DNA of 16,591 nt from JARYMI01 sp037444845 (lineage in GTDB: Bacteria; Acidobacteriota; Aminicenantia; Aminicenantales; UBA8522), in contig JBBILQ010000059.1 in NCBI GenBank assembly GCA_037444845.1, positions 1-16,591 of the forward strand. Reading direction: 5' to 3'. This document shows positions 1-6,717 of this stretch, in pieces. Both the position numbers and the translations under genes were made by a program. Positions within the stretch are counted from its first letter, which is position 1. Each line of letters opens with the position of its first letter. The notes under the pieces were generated by a model. It searched no databases and was not told the DNA's origin. It saw only the letters and a program-made list of their open reading frames with translations.

Positions 1-48
1 CACATGGGGAGAGGGGATTTTTTCCTTTCATTTCGTGAATAGTCCAGG
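1..48 (-). repeat. End of a small inverted-repeat (MITE-like) element, cut by the window edge
   Basis: These 48 bases are the exact reverse complement of 3282-3329, the left end of the complete 154-bp element at 3282-3435. The inner part holds a G-rich block (GGGGAGAGGGG). The terminal inverted repeat, seen here as its complement, ends at base 48 and is followed by TTAG, a candidate target duplication whose partner would lie outside the window. The perfect 48-base identity over 3.2 kb in opposite orientation implies recent movement or copying. Confidence 0.85.
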
Positions 49-240
49 TTAGATGATTGGATTTCAATCGCATTTCTGCCCATAAGAGTGCGTAGATTCA
101 TGGATTAATCAGAAAGTCGATTCTTGGAGTAACTCTTTTGGGATTCCATATAGACGCAAAAAAACTGGGGTAACTCCTGATTTAATAAACTGTAGTTTGG
201 CAAATTTATTAAGAGTTATCAATCATTTTTGCCTTTTTGA
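49..240. other. AT-rich intergenic stretch, no gene seen
   Basis: No convincing reading frame was found here. It contains a small inverted repeat, TTAATAAA (182-189) and TTTATTAA (205-212), with a 15-base loop. It also has two near-identical short words, GGAGTAACTC near 127 and GGGGTAACTC near 168. Neither can be tied to a function. The stretch is probably decayed insertion-sequence DNA upstream of the transposase remnant at 241-522. Confidence 0.4.
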
Positions 241-522
241 GGTGATAAACTCCCCCCTGCCCGCAAAAGACCTTTTCTTTGCGGGTTGAGAGTCAACAAG
301 TGTTGTCTGGCCCTTCTGCTGGTGCGGATTGTGGAACGGGAGACAGGGGAGACATGGGACTCGACCGGCTCCCATTTGGAACGTCTGCATCTTGTCGAAT
401 TTTCTTCTAAAAGGGGACGTGTTCTCCAGCGTACGGAACTGACCACAGAGCAGGCTAACATATTGAAAAAGCTAAAGATCAATCCCCCGCCGCTGATTTA
501 TCAAGTCGACCTTAAGGCCTAA
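241..522 (+). pseudogene. C-terminal remnant of a DDE transposase (IS1634/IS4-like)
   Basis: The frame is open from just after a TGA at 238-240 to the TAA at 520-522, with no good start codon and no ribosome binding site. The reading contains a helix-like stretch (KCCLALLLVRIVERETGETW), then ERLHLVEFSSKRGRVLQRTE, then LTTEQANILKKLKINPPP. That order is what I recall from the end of IS1634-type transposases: a cysteine/leucine helix, a short beta strand carrying a threonine-rich RTELT segment, and a TxEQxxIL..L...PPP tail. The catalytic core is absent, so the copy is dead. The assignment rests on remembered family pattern, not a search; other DDE families remain possible. Confidence 0.45.
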
Positions 523-596
523 ACCTGTAGGCACACGCCAATTTTTGACTTTCTTCTAACCCATTGATATCATTAGAGTAAGCGAAAAGGAGTTCC

Positions 597-781
597 ATGA
601 ACATGGTTATCCATCAGGCAGTAGGCGAGAAAACGCAGACCCACCTCCCTGGAATTATCAAGAAGCAGCCGGAGGTAAAGCGATTTGTCCGAGTCCGAGA
701 AGAAAACTCGTTGCCTTCGATTGCCTCTTTGAGTGATATAAGAGGAATTTCTGGAACGATTAAACGCGCAAGACGTGGCAT
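597..781 (-). pseudogene. REP-associated tyrosine transposase (RAYT), N-terminal part, frameshifted and truncated
   Basis: The start codon at 781-779 is preceded by a good ribosome binding site (GGAGG, 788-792). The first 13 codons read MPRLARLIVPEIP, the hallmark N-terminus of RAYT/IS200-like transposases. One base is missing near 741. In the next frame, from 737 to 597, the reading continues with ITQRGNRRQRVFF and ends in AYCLMDNHVH, which contains the HuH metal-binding pair (H-x-H) of Y1 enzymes. Similarity stops at 597, so the tyrosine nucleophile and the C-terminal half are gone. The enzyme family nicks and joins single-stranded DNA at REP hairpins. A REP-like end (960-982) lies about 180 bases upstream of its start, as expected for the right end of such an element. 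The plus-strand open frame over the same bases is its mirror image, not a gene. Confidence 0.82.
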
Positions 782-954
782 CCTAATCCTCCAAAAGCCT
801 AAGTCAAACAAAAAGACGAAAAACGGGGGTAAATCTCTCAGATGGGTAAACTTTCTGTCGGCTCGCCAGCCGATTCGCGGGCCGATCTGACGGCACTTGC
901 CTTGATACAACAAAAAAGCGTCCCCCAATTGCCCTCTTAAAGTGACGGTAAAAA

Positions 955-1015
955 AATTAGTGTATTATGTATGGCGTCCCCCTATTCTTGCCCCCTATTC
1001 TGTGTCCCTATTCTG
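955..1015 (+). repeat. REP-like repeat copy A with local tandem words
   Basis: The core at 960-982 (ATTATGTATGGCGTCCCCC) is the right end of the RAYT-derived element whose broken transposase starts at 781. Outside the C5 end comes a degenerate tandem of the word CCCTATTCTG: three copies to about 1015, separated by short spacers (TTG and TGT). The complementary unit is AGAATAGGG. A weaker decayed core-like string, GCGTCCCCCAATTG, lies at 918-931. Confidence 0.85.
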
Positions 1016-1045
1016 TTGACACGCACAATCAAAGGAAGATATGAT
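1016..1045 (+). promoter_or_regulatory. Sigma70-type promoter for the GH127 gene
   Basis: A perfect -35 box TTGACA (1016-1021) is separated by 18 bases from TATGAT (1040-1045), a five-of-six match to the -10 consensus. Transcription would start near 1052, leaving a leader of about 47 bases before the ATG at 1099. The -35 box abuts the last tandem word of repeat copy A, so the repeat may have supplied or repositioned it. Confidence 0.6.
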
Positions 1046-1098
1046 TGTGGCCTCCAAGAGAAATCGGTCCGCTAAAAACAGAAAAAGAGAGGATTGCG

Positions 1099-3132
1099 AT
1101 GAAACCAAGGATTCCGCTGAGCTTCCTCCTGCTTATGGGCATGGTTTTTCTCTGGCTCCCCGGACAGTTCCGGATCATGAAACCCGACTATCCGATCATG
1201 CCCGTCGATTTTGCCAAGGTCAGGATTACCGACGAATTCTGGGCGCCGCGCCTCGAGCGCAACCGGACGGTGACGATTCCCTATCTTCTCAAGATGAACG
1301 AGGAGTCGGGACGCGTGGACAATTTCCGGATCGCCGCGGGTCTCAAGACGGGAAAGCATACAGGCAAGCGTTACAATGATAGCGATATCTTCAAAGCGAT
1401 GGAAGCGGCGGCCTATTCACTGAGGCTCCACTCAGACCCGGAGCTCAAGAAGGAGCTCGATGACCTCATTGCTCTGACCGCCAAGGCCCAGGAGCCGGAC
1501 GGCTACCTTTTTACGGCCCGCACCATTGACCCGAAAAATCCGCCGCCGGGTTCCGGCCGGGAGCGCTGGTCAAACCTTCGGGTCAGTCATGAGCTCTACA
1601 ACGTCGGGCATATGTACGAGGCAGCAGTTGCCCACTTCATTGCAACAGGCGAGCGAGGTTTTCTCGAAGTCGCCATTAAGAACGCCGACCTCCTCGTCCG
1701 CACATTCGGCCCCGGCAAACGCCGCGCCTTTCCCGGTCATCAGGAGATCGAGATCGGCCTGGCCAAGCTCTATCGTCTCACAGGCCGCCGGGATTACCTC
1801 GACCTGGCCAAGTTTTTTCTTGATGAGCGCGGCCACTACCACAACGGAGAGACCTACCCCTCCGATTCTCCGTTCGTCATCTACAACTCGGATGAATATC
1901 TTCAGAACCACAAACCCGTGCTTGAGCAAACAGAAGCGGTTGGTCACGCGGTCCGGGCGACCTACATGTATTCCGGCATGGCCGACGTCGCCGCCCTCGG
2001 GGGCTTTCCGGAGTACTCATCGGCCCTGGACAAACTATGGGCGAACGTCGTGGGCAAAAAGCTATACATCACGGGCGGAATCGGCGCGACCGGAAAGTAC
2101 GAAGCCTTCGGGGCTGATTATGACCTACCCAATGCCCGGGCTTACGCCGAGACCTGCGCAGCCATCGGCAATGCTTTCTGGAACCAGAGGATGTTCGAGC
2201 TCCGAGGCGAAGCGAAATACGTGGATGTCTTAGAGCGCATCATTTTCAACGCGATTTTGACTGGCGTGTCCTTGAGCGGAGACAGGTTTTTTTACCAGAA
2301 CCCGCTTGAGAGCGCCGGCCGATACGAGAGGAGCTCATGGTTTGAGGTCGCCTGCTGCCCGGCCAACGTGGCCAGGTTTCTTTCGACGATAGGCGGCTAT
2401 ATCTATGCCGTTCAGGACGACACTCTTTACGTCAATTTATTCGTCGGCAGCACGGCCAGGTTCGAGCTCGGCGGCCGGCCTATGGAGATTGTCCAGGAGA
2501 CAAGGTACCCGTGGGACGGGGCCGTGAAAATCATGGTCAATCCTTCGCGGCCCGGAAAGTTTGGCATCCGGTTGAGGGTCCCGGGCTGGGCGCTCAATCA
2601 ACCCGTGCCGGGCGACCTTTATCGCTTCCTCGATAAAAACGAACAATCGGCGAGGCTTCTGGTCAACCGCAAGCCCGTGGCCATCAGCCTTGAGAACGGC
2701 TATGTCGAGCTGCGGCGGAAATGGCGGAGCGGCGACCTCGTTGAATTCCGTCTGCCGATGCCCATCCGGAGAGTCATCGCCGATGAGATGGTAAAGGAAG
2801 ACTCGGGGAAGGTGGCCTTGCAAAGGGGACCAATCCTTTTTTGCGTCGAGGCGGTGGATAACGGAGGCAAAGCCCTGAACATTGTCCTGCCTGACGCCGC
2901 CGCGGTTACAAATTGGTTCCGGCCCGACCTTCTGGCCGGAGTCGAGATCATCACCGCAAGAGCGAGGGCCTTGGATTTCGGCCCGGACGGAAAGATTGCC
3001 GAGGGGAGAGCGCATCAGTTGATGGCTATCCCGTATTTTGCCTGGGCCAATCGAGGAGCGAATGAGATGGCCGTCTGGCTGCCGCGGACCGGACCGAAGC
3101 AGCGCTCAAACGGGACCAACAGAAACAATTAA
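1099..3132 (+). CDS. Secreted glycoside hydrolase family 127 protein (DUF1680), probable beta-L-arabinofuranosidase
   Basis: The protein has 677 residues. It opens with a signal peptide (MKPRIPLSFLLLMGMVFLWL) and then the family entry region (VDFAKVRITDEFWAPRLERN). GH127 enzymes remove beta-L-arabinofuranose with a zinc-bound cysteine nucleophile. All key positions of the Bifidobacterium HypBA1 enzyme can be matched by spacing: the acid/base glutamate at E335 (YEAFGADY), the zinc ligands E351 and C353 (YAETCA), and the nucleophile/zinc cysteines C419-C420 (CCPANVAR). E335 and E351 are 16 residues apart, as in HypBA1 (322/338). I chose the ATG at 1099 because AGAGAGGA (1086-1093) lies five bases upstream and the signal peptide starts there. 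The in-frame ATG at 1045 overlaps the -10 box. The C-terminus is a beta-rich domain. The exact sugar specificity is not provable from sequence, since DUF1680 also includes GH146-like enzymes. It probably acts in the periplasm or outside the cell. Confidence 0.88.
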   Translation: MKPRIPLSFLLLMGMVFLWLPGQFRIMKPDYPIMPVDFAKVRITDEFWAPRLERNRTVTIPYLLKMNEESGRVDNFRIAAGLKTGKHTGKRYNDSDIFKAMEAAAYSLRLHSDPELKKELDDLIALTAKAQEPDGYLFTARTIDPKNPPPGSGRERWSNLRVSHELYNVGHMYEAAVAHFIATGERGFLEVAIKNADLLVRTFGPGKRRAFPGHQEIEIGLAKLYRLTGRRDYLDLAKFFLDERGHYHNGETYPSDSPFVIYNSDEYLQNHKPVLEQTEAVGHAVRATYMYSGMADVAALGGFPEYSSALDKLWANVVGKKLYITGGIGATGKYEAFGADYDLPNARAYAETCAAIGNAFWNQRMFELRGEAKYVDVLERIIFNAILTGVSLSGDRFFYQNPLESAGRYERSSWFEVACCPANVARFLSTIGGYIYAVQDDTLYVNLFVGSTARFELGGRPMEIVQETRYPWDGAVKIMVNPSRPGKFGIRLRVPGWALNQPVPGDLYRFLDKNEQSARLLVNRKPVAISLENGYVELRRKWRSGDLVEFRLPMPIRRVIADEMVKEDSGKVALQRGPILFCVEAVDNGGKALNIVLPDAAAVTNWFRPDLLAGVEIITARARALDFGPDGKIAEGRAHQLMAIPYFAWANRGANEMAVWLPRTGPKQRSNGTNRNN

Positions 3133-3198
3133 ACAATTGGGGGAGGCCAATTGAGGCCAATTGGGGCACCCAATTGGGGGACGTCATACGTAATGCAC
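3125..3198 (-). repeat. REP-like repeat copy B with CCAATTGGGG words, at the 3' end of the GH127 gene
   Basis: The core runs 3176-3198 (GGGGGACGTCATACGTAATG). Between the GH127 stop codon and the core are four variants of CAATTGGGG or CAATTG, at about 3134, 3148, 3158 and 3171. The gene's own ending (CAATTAA) looks like the first, imperfect word. On the inner side the sequence AATTCCC is also doubled (3200-3222). This copy faces copy C across about 300 bases, so the two may be the left and right ends of one element. Confidence 0.85.
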
Positions 3199-3281
3199 TT
3201 AATTCCCAAGCGCTCAATTCCCATTCACCAAATTTTCTTTGAGCTTGAGATAAATTGAAACGTCGCCAATTTCTGATGTAG

Positions 3282-3435
3282 CCTGGACTATTCACGAAAT
3301 GAAAGGAAAAAATCCCCTCTCCCCATGTGGGAGAGGGTCGGGGTGAGGGGGATCATTCAAAGATTCCCCCTCCCCTCTATCCCCTCCCGCCAGGGGAGGG
3401 GGCGTTTTATCGTATCATTTTGTGAATAGATCAGG
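3282..3435. mobile_element. 154-bp MITE-like element with terminal inverted repeats and 4-bp target duplication
   Basis: The two ends share a 21-base terminal inverted repeat with 18 matches; its conserved part is CTATTCACRAAATGA. The element is flanked by GTAG on both sides (3278-3281 and 3436-3439), a clean 4-base target duplication. The interior is very rich in C and G runs and holds a strong hairpin (3381-3401). A second copy in opposite orientation is cut by the window start (1-48). The ends and duplication length recall IS1380-type elements, but no transposase is encoded and that family link is from memory. It lies inside the DNA between repeat copies B and C. Confidence 0.75.
3381..3408 (+). 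terminator. Strong GC hairpin followed by T run, inside the MITE
   Basis: The arms CCCCTCCC (3381-3388) and GGGAGGGG (3394-3401) pair perfectly around a five-base loop. GCGTTTT follows. On the plus strand this has the form of an intrinsic terminator and could end transcripts leaving the GH127 gene, although it belongs to a transposable element. Function is inferred from shape only. Confidence 0.45.
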
Positions 3436-3446
3436 GTAGTATGATA

Positions 3447-3516
3447 ATTTTGTGTATTACGTATGCTGTACCCCATTCTTCGCTCCATTCTTCACGCCCA
3501 TTCTTTTCCATTCTTC
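3447..3516 (+). repeat. REP-like repeat copy C with CCATTCTT words (diverged core)
   Basis: The core at 3452-3474 keeps GTGTATTACGTATG but then reads CTGTACCCC instead of GCGTCCCC. It is followed by four words CCATTCTT, separated by short spacers, up to about 3516. This is the longest tandem of the eight loci. It lies directly upstream of the exported-protein gene that starts at 3563. Confidence 0.75.
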
Positions 3517-3562
3517 CTTTGCAAAACTTATCGTTATATTATTATAAACAAAGGAGGAGGTC

Positions 3563-4222
3563 ATGATGCTCACCCGAATGTCGATAAGAAAGGGAAAACT
3601 TTTTAGTCTTGTATTGTTTTGCGTAGCGATTGTGGCGGGGGGGCCAGCTATGCACGGCACGCATGGCACGGCAGCGATGCCATCGACGCCAGGCGCTGAA
3701 GAGTCCTTCCCCGACATGCCGACTTACAACATCTTCACTGACGAGGAACTCCGGCGGGATTTCGTGAGGATAAATTACGGCGAGCCGCTCGACCGGCCGG
3801 ATCTTGGTTTCCTGCTTCTCGCCCCCAAGACCTGGGAGGAAGTCCCGATAACTGTTGCTCGCGAGACGCTCGAGCATGATGACGAGAACATGATTTCGCT
3901 TGCCCTGATCAGAGCTCCGGAGAAGGAAGTGCAGGTCGAGGTCGCTTATTGCCGCGTGCCCCAGACCATCGAACTCGAGGAATGGACGCGCGCCTACCTG
4001 GAAGGCAGCGGTCTCGAGCTCCTTCGTTTTCAGACGGGCACTTTCTCGGGACGCCAGGTCTTCGATACGCTGCTCAAGGCGCCGGGCGACTATAAGGTCC
4101 GCATGACGTTCTCCCGGCACGGGGACAAGATTTTTATCGTCAGCGGCTCAGCTCCGGCTTCTCGCTACGAGAACTACATGAAGGTCTTCGGCCTCGCCGT
4201 CGTCTCCTTGCGTAAACTGTAA
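3563..4222 (+). CDS. Exported protein of unknown function, possibly PsbP/DUF1795-like fold
   Basis: The protein has 219 residues. The start is well supported: AAGGAGGAGG lies at 3551-3560, just before ATGATG; the second ATG at 3566 is equally possible. A basic N-terminus and the hydrophobic stretch KLFSLVLFCVAIVAGGPAM form a signal peptide. The mature part starts with an acidic, proline-rich linker, then alternates short strands and helices. The ending (DKIFIVSGSAPASRYENY, then a final hydrophobic helix and SLRKL) recalls small PsbP/DcrB-like lipoprotein-type domains, in which a SGSAP.S.Y segment precedes the last helix. No lipobox cysteine or catalytic motif is seen. The nearby GH127 gene is separated by repeats and a terminator-like hairpin, so co-transcription is doubtful. 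The function is unknown. Confidence 0.75.
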   Translation: MMLTRMSIRKGKLFSLVLFCVAIVAGGPAMHGTHGTAAMPSTPGAEESFPDMPTYNIFTDEELRRDFVRINYGEPLDRPDLGFLLLAPKTWEEVPITVARETLEHDDENMISLALIRAPEKEVQVEVAYCRVPQTIELEEWTRAYLEGSGLELLRFQTGTFSGRQVFDTLLKAPGDYKVRMTFSRHGDKIFIVSGSAPASRYENYMKVFGLAVVSLRKL

Positions 4223-4276
4223 TCTGGTAATCTGGTAATTAATCTGTGAATCTGGGGGACGCCATACATAATGCAC
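4218..4276 (-). repeat. REP-like repeat copy D with TAATCTGG words starting at a stop codon
   Basis: The core is 4254-4276 (GGGGGACGCCATACATAATG). The words TAATCTGG, TAATCTGG, TAATCTG and GAATCTGGGGG run from 4220 into the core. The first word begins exactly with the TAA stop of the exported-protein gene. On the other side, the stop codon of the RAYT remnant overlaps the last base of the core. This makes copy D the left end of the 198-bp element 4254-4451. Confidence 0.88.
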
Positions 4277-4440
4277 TAATCTTCCGCAGTCAGACGCGAC
4301 AAATCCATCGTCCTTGATGTTTTTGGTCCTGTCTTTTTCTTTCTGAGACTCCGTCCGGTCAAGGCCTCCAATTTGGCGGGGAATTCCTCCGTTCCCAAGG
4401 GCCGTCCTGTTCTTTCATGGAGCTGGATGGCTTTCAAGAA
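4276..4440 (-). pseudogene. RAYT transposase C-terminal remnant carried between two REP-like ends
   Basis: The reading from 4440 to the TAG at 4276-4278 gives FLKAIQLHERTGRPLG, then FPAKLEALTGRSLRKKKTGP, then a short basic tail. HERTGRPLG..EF...LE.LTGR.L..KK.GPK is the characteristic C-terminal tail of REP-associated tyrosine transposases, which follows the Y1 domain. The catalytic HuH and tyrosine parts are missing. The remnant is framed by copy D (4254-4276) and copy E (4440-4451), which point outward with G5 and C5 ends. The whole 198-bp unit therefore looks like an internally deleted, non-autonomous RAYT element. A frame that stays open through copy E to 4488 is accidental. Confidence 0.8.
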
Positions 4441-4475
4441 TGGCGTCCCCCGAATTTTGCTCCCGCCCCCGAATT
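4440..4475 (+). repeat. REP-like repeat copy E with CCCCCGAATTT words
   Basis: ATGGCGTCCCCC (4440-4451) is the outer half of the core; the inner half is replaced by RAYT coding sequence. The word CCCCCGAATTTTGC is followed by TCCCG and then CCCCCGAATTTGC. This end faces the stop codon of the DUF5916 gene, 55 bases away. Confidence 0.75.
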
Positions 4476-4505
4476 TGCGAGATATCAAAACTTATAGGTC
4501 CATTT

Positions 4506-6701
4506 TTAGGGACGGATGGAGAGCTGGATTTTGAAAACGCCGCGCTCCTGAAGCGGCACGAACCGGCTCAGAGGATCCCGGCGCCTCTCCCAGTTCTTGC
4601 TATAGACGAGGTAGATGACGTTTCCCGGGCTGATCTCCCAGCGGAAGCGGAAGTTGACACCCAGTTCTTTGGAAACATCGTCGTACTGCAAATAGTTCAT
4701 CAGGCCAAGGCGGGGTGAGAGGAAAAAATCGGCTTTGACCTGGCAAACGTTCTCATCAAAGCGGCCCTGCGGAAGGTGGCCGCGGACGAAGTCGGTCTCG
4801 ACTTCCAGCGTCGCATACCCCCGCCACTTGAGGGTCAATCCCAGCTCGGTCTGGTGGAGCCGACCGGAGTAAAACCGGCCGAAGCTGTGTTCCACATCGA
4901 CACTGACGGAACGATGGGAAGCCGAATGGAACTCGACGGAGTAATCAGTGAAATCATAGCCGCCTTTGGGAATGACGACGCTGTCGGACACTTCGAAGTC
5001 ATAGGGCAGGACATCCCGGTTCTGCGTGATGGTAAGTTCGAGGCGCTCGCCGCTTTCAGTCTGGAAGCTGAGCGGGCTCGCGGAAATGCGCCGCGTTTCC
5101 AGGTTGCCCTCGAGATCCCAATAGAAGCTAAACCGCAGCTCGTAGAAAAATTGCCGGGCCAGCCGGCCGACGAAGCCCTTCTCCGGTCTGGGCATGTAGT
5201 TGAACCCTAACGAGTAGGCCTGGACATTTTTTCGGGGAAGGAAGCCGAGACCGGGATCCAACGCGTCGCCATAATAAGAATAGCTCGTGACAATATCCCA
5301 GAGGTCGTTGGGATAGTCAACCTTGAACCCGAATCCGTGGTGGCGGCCAGTCTGAATTTCATTCCAGTTATGGACGTACCATCCGCCGATGAGCAGGTTC
5401 CGATTCCCCCGAAAGCGCGATGTCTGATAAATTAGGTCAAACCCGGCGAGAGTGTTCTTTTCTCCGGTCGGGCTTCCGGCGGCAAAAATGGCCCCGACCT
5501 TGCTCTCGGACAGGATATTCTGATACACCCGACCAGCGAAAAAATTCTCCGAAGACAACGAATGGAACTTCTCGGTCATGACATCCAGAAAGGCAAGGTT
5601 GGTGCCGCCGAGCCGGCCGAAGACCTTCGCCCCGAAGACGAGGGGGATCTGGTTGCCCTGGTAGAGGCCGATCCTCCGGCTAAAAAAGGGAGCAAAGCTC
5701 TCTGATCTGGTTGTCCCGAAATTGAATATCTCGGAGCCCTCGAGGAAAAATGTCCTCTTCTCCGGGAAATAGAGCGGGAAGCGGGTCAGGTTGACCCGGC
5801 GCTCATCCACCTCGGTCTCGGCGAAATCGGTGTTGTAGCTGAAGGCACCGACGAAATTCGGGGTGAAGTTTTTATAAATATCGAACCCTCCGTCCCACTG
5901 GTATTCTGCGCCCCCCGGTCCCAGATGGTTCTGCAACGCTCTTGTCGCCCCGTAAGGCCTGAAGGTGATTCCCGTTCCCAGCCTGAGGTCGTGGAGCCCC
6001 ACAAGGGGTGCCGCTTCAGCCGCATTGTTGAAGAAATTGTCCTTCTTCACTCCAGAAAGGCGGATAGTCTCCTGTTTCCGGGGGATGTAGCGCTCAACGT
6101 TGATGCCCCAGTGGGAGAGGCCCTGCTTGAAGGAGATCGTCTTGAAGGGAATCTTGATTTCAGTGCTCCAGCCATCCGCCTGGATCTTGCTCCGCGCATC
6201 CCAGATGCCGTCCCAGTTGAGGCTGGAATGTTCTCCAAAAGCCAGACCTTCGCTCTTGGCACCGCAGGCGTTGACGAAGAAGATATAGGCATTTCGCCTG
6301 TCAAGGAACGGGTCGAGGAGGACCTTGATCGTATCGTCGTCTTCCCCCTCGTCATCCGCATCGTGGGCCATGGTATTGGCGCATACCCTGGAGGGTTCGC
6401 TATCAAAACAGAAGATGCCAAGGTAGAGATTGGCGTCATCATAGAGGATCCGCAGCTCGGTCTTTTCTGTCGGGTCGCCTTCCCGGGGAAAGACCATCCG
6501 AAAATCCGTAAACGGGGCGGCTTGCCGCCAAACGTCCTCTTCGAGGCTCCCGTTGAGAGAGGGACCGCGCTCTACCCGGACGGCCTTGAGTACAAGCGGC
6601 TGCGCAGGGGTGGATTCGAAGAAGAAAAGGAGGAGGAAGAAAAGAAGGACGGGAAGGAGGAAAAACGGCCCATCTTTTCTATGCCTCTCCGTCCTGGCCA
6701 T
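4506..6701 (-). CDS. CBM9-like domain plus DUF5916 outer-membrane beta-barrel protein
   Basis: The protein has 731 residues. A basic N-terminus and a long hydrophobic run (FFLLPVLLFFLLLFFF) ending in STPAQ form a signal peptide with cleavage near residue 34. Residues of about 38-220 form a family-9 carbohydrate-binding-like domain; LNGSLEEDVWRQA near the start and ILYDDANLYLGIFCFDSE are typical. Residues from about 235 to the end match the DUF5916 pattern: VGLHDLRLGTGITFRPYG, then FPLYFPEKRTFFLEGSEIFNFG, then many alternating aromatic strands expected of an outer-membrane beta-barrel. Family members are common in Bacteroidota and Acidobacteriota; their function is unproven, with glycan binding or export the usual guess. 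The start at 6701 has no ribosome binding site but sits seven bases after a perfect extended -10 box, which suggests a leaderless message. It is not in an operon with the neighbours shown. Confidence 0.85.
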   Translation of the reverse strand: MARTERHRKDGPFFLLPVLLFFLLLFFFESTPAQPLVLKAVRVERGPSLNGSLEEDVWRQAAPFTDFRMVFPREGDPTEKTELRILYDDANLYLGIFCFDSEPSRVCANTMAHDADDEGEDDDTIKVLLDPFLDRRNAYIFFVNACGAKSEGLAFGEHSSLNWDGIWDARSKIQADGWSTEIKIPFKTISFKQGLSHWGINVERYIPRKQETIRLSGVKKDNFFNNAAEAAPLVGLHDLRLGTGITFRPYGATRALQNHLGPGGAEYQWDGGFDIYKNFTPNFVGAFSYNTDFAETEVDERRVNLTRFPLYFPEKRTFFLEGSEIFNFGTTRSESFAPFFSRRIGLYQGNQIPLVFGAKVFGRLGGTNLAFLDVMTEKFHSLSSENFFAGRVYQNILSESKVGAIFAAGSPTGEKNTLAGFDLIYQTSRFRGNRNLLIGGWYVHNWNEIQTGRHHGFGFKVDYPNDLWDIVTSYSYYGDALDPGLGFLPRKNVQAYSLGFNYMPRPEKGFVGRLARQFFYELRFSFYWDLEGNLETRRISASPLSFQTESGERLELTITQNRDVLPYDFEVSDSVVIPKGGYDFTDYSVEFHSASHRSVSVDVEHSFGRFYSGRLHQTELGLTLKWRGYATLEVETDFVRGHLPQGRFDENVCQVKADFFLSPRLGLMNYLQYDDVSKELGVNFRFRWEISPGNVIYLVYSKNWERRRDPLSRFVPLQERGVFKIQLSIRP

Positions 6702-6708
6702 GACGATT

Positions 6709-6717
6709 ATTATACCA
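6709..6717 (-). promoter_or_regulatory. Extended -10 promoter placing transcription start at the DUF5916 ATG
   Basis: Read on the minus strand, this is TGGTATAAT, a perfect extended -10 element. Only AATCGTC separates it from the ATG at 6701-6699, so transcription would begin at or next to the start codon. No Shine-Dalgarno sequence or good -35 box is visible. This fits a leaderless mRNA. Confidence 0.5.

Noticed and set aside
182..212. TTAATAAA/TTTATTAA inverted repeat as an operator or terminator
   Set aside because: It is AT-only with a 15-base loop in AT-rich decayed DNA and no intact gene next to it. Expected by chance.
3519..3548. TTGCAA and TATAAA as the promoter of the exported-protein gene
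   Set aside because: Transcription would start inside the ribosome binding site (3551-3560), which is not workable. The promoter must lie elsewhere or upstream.
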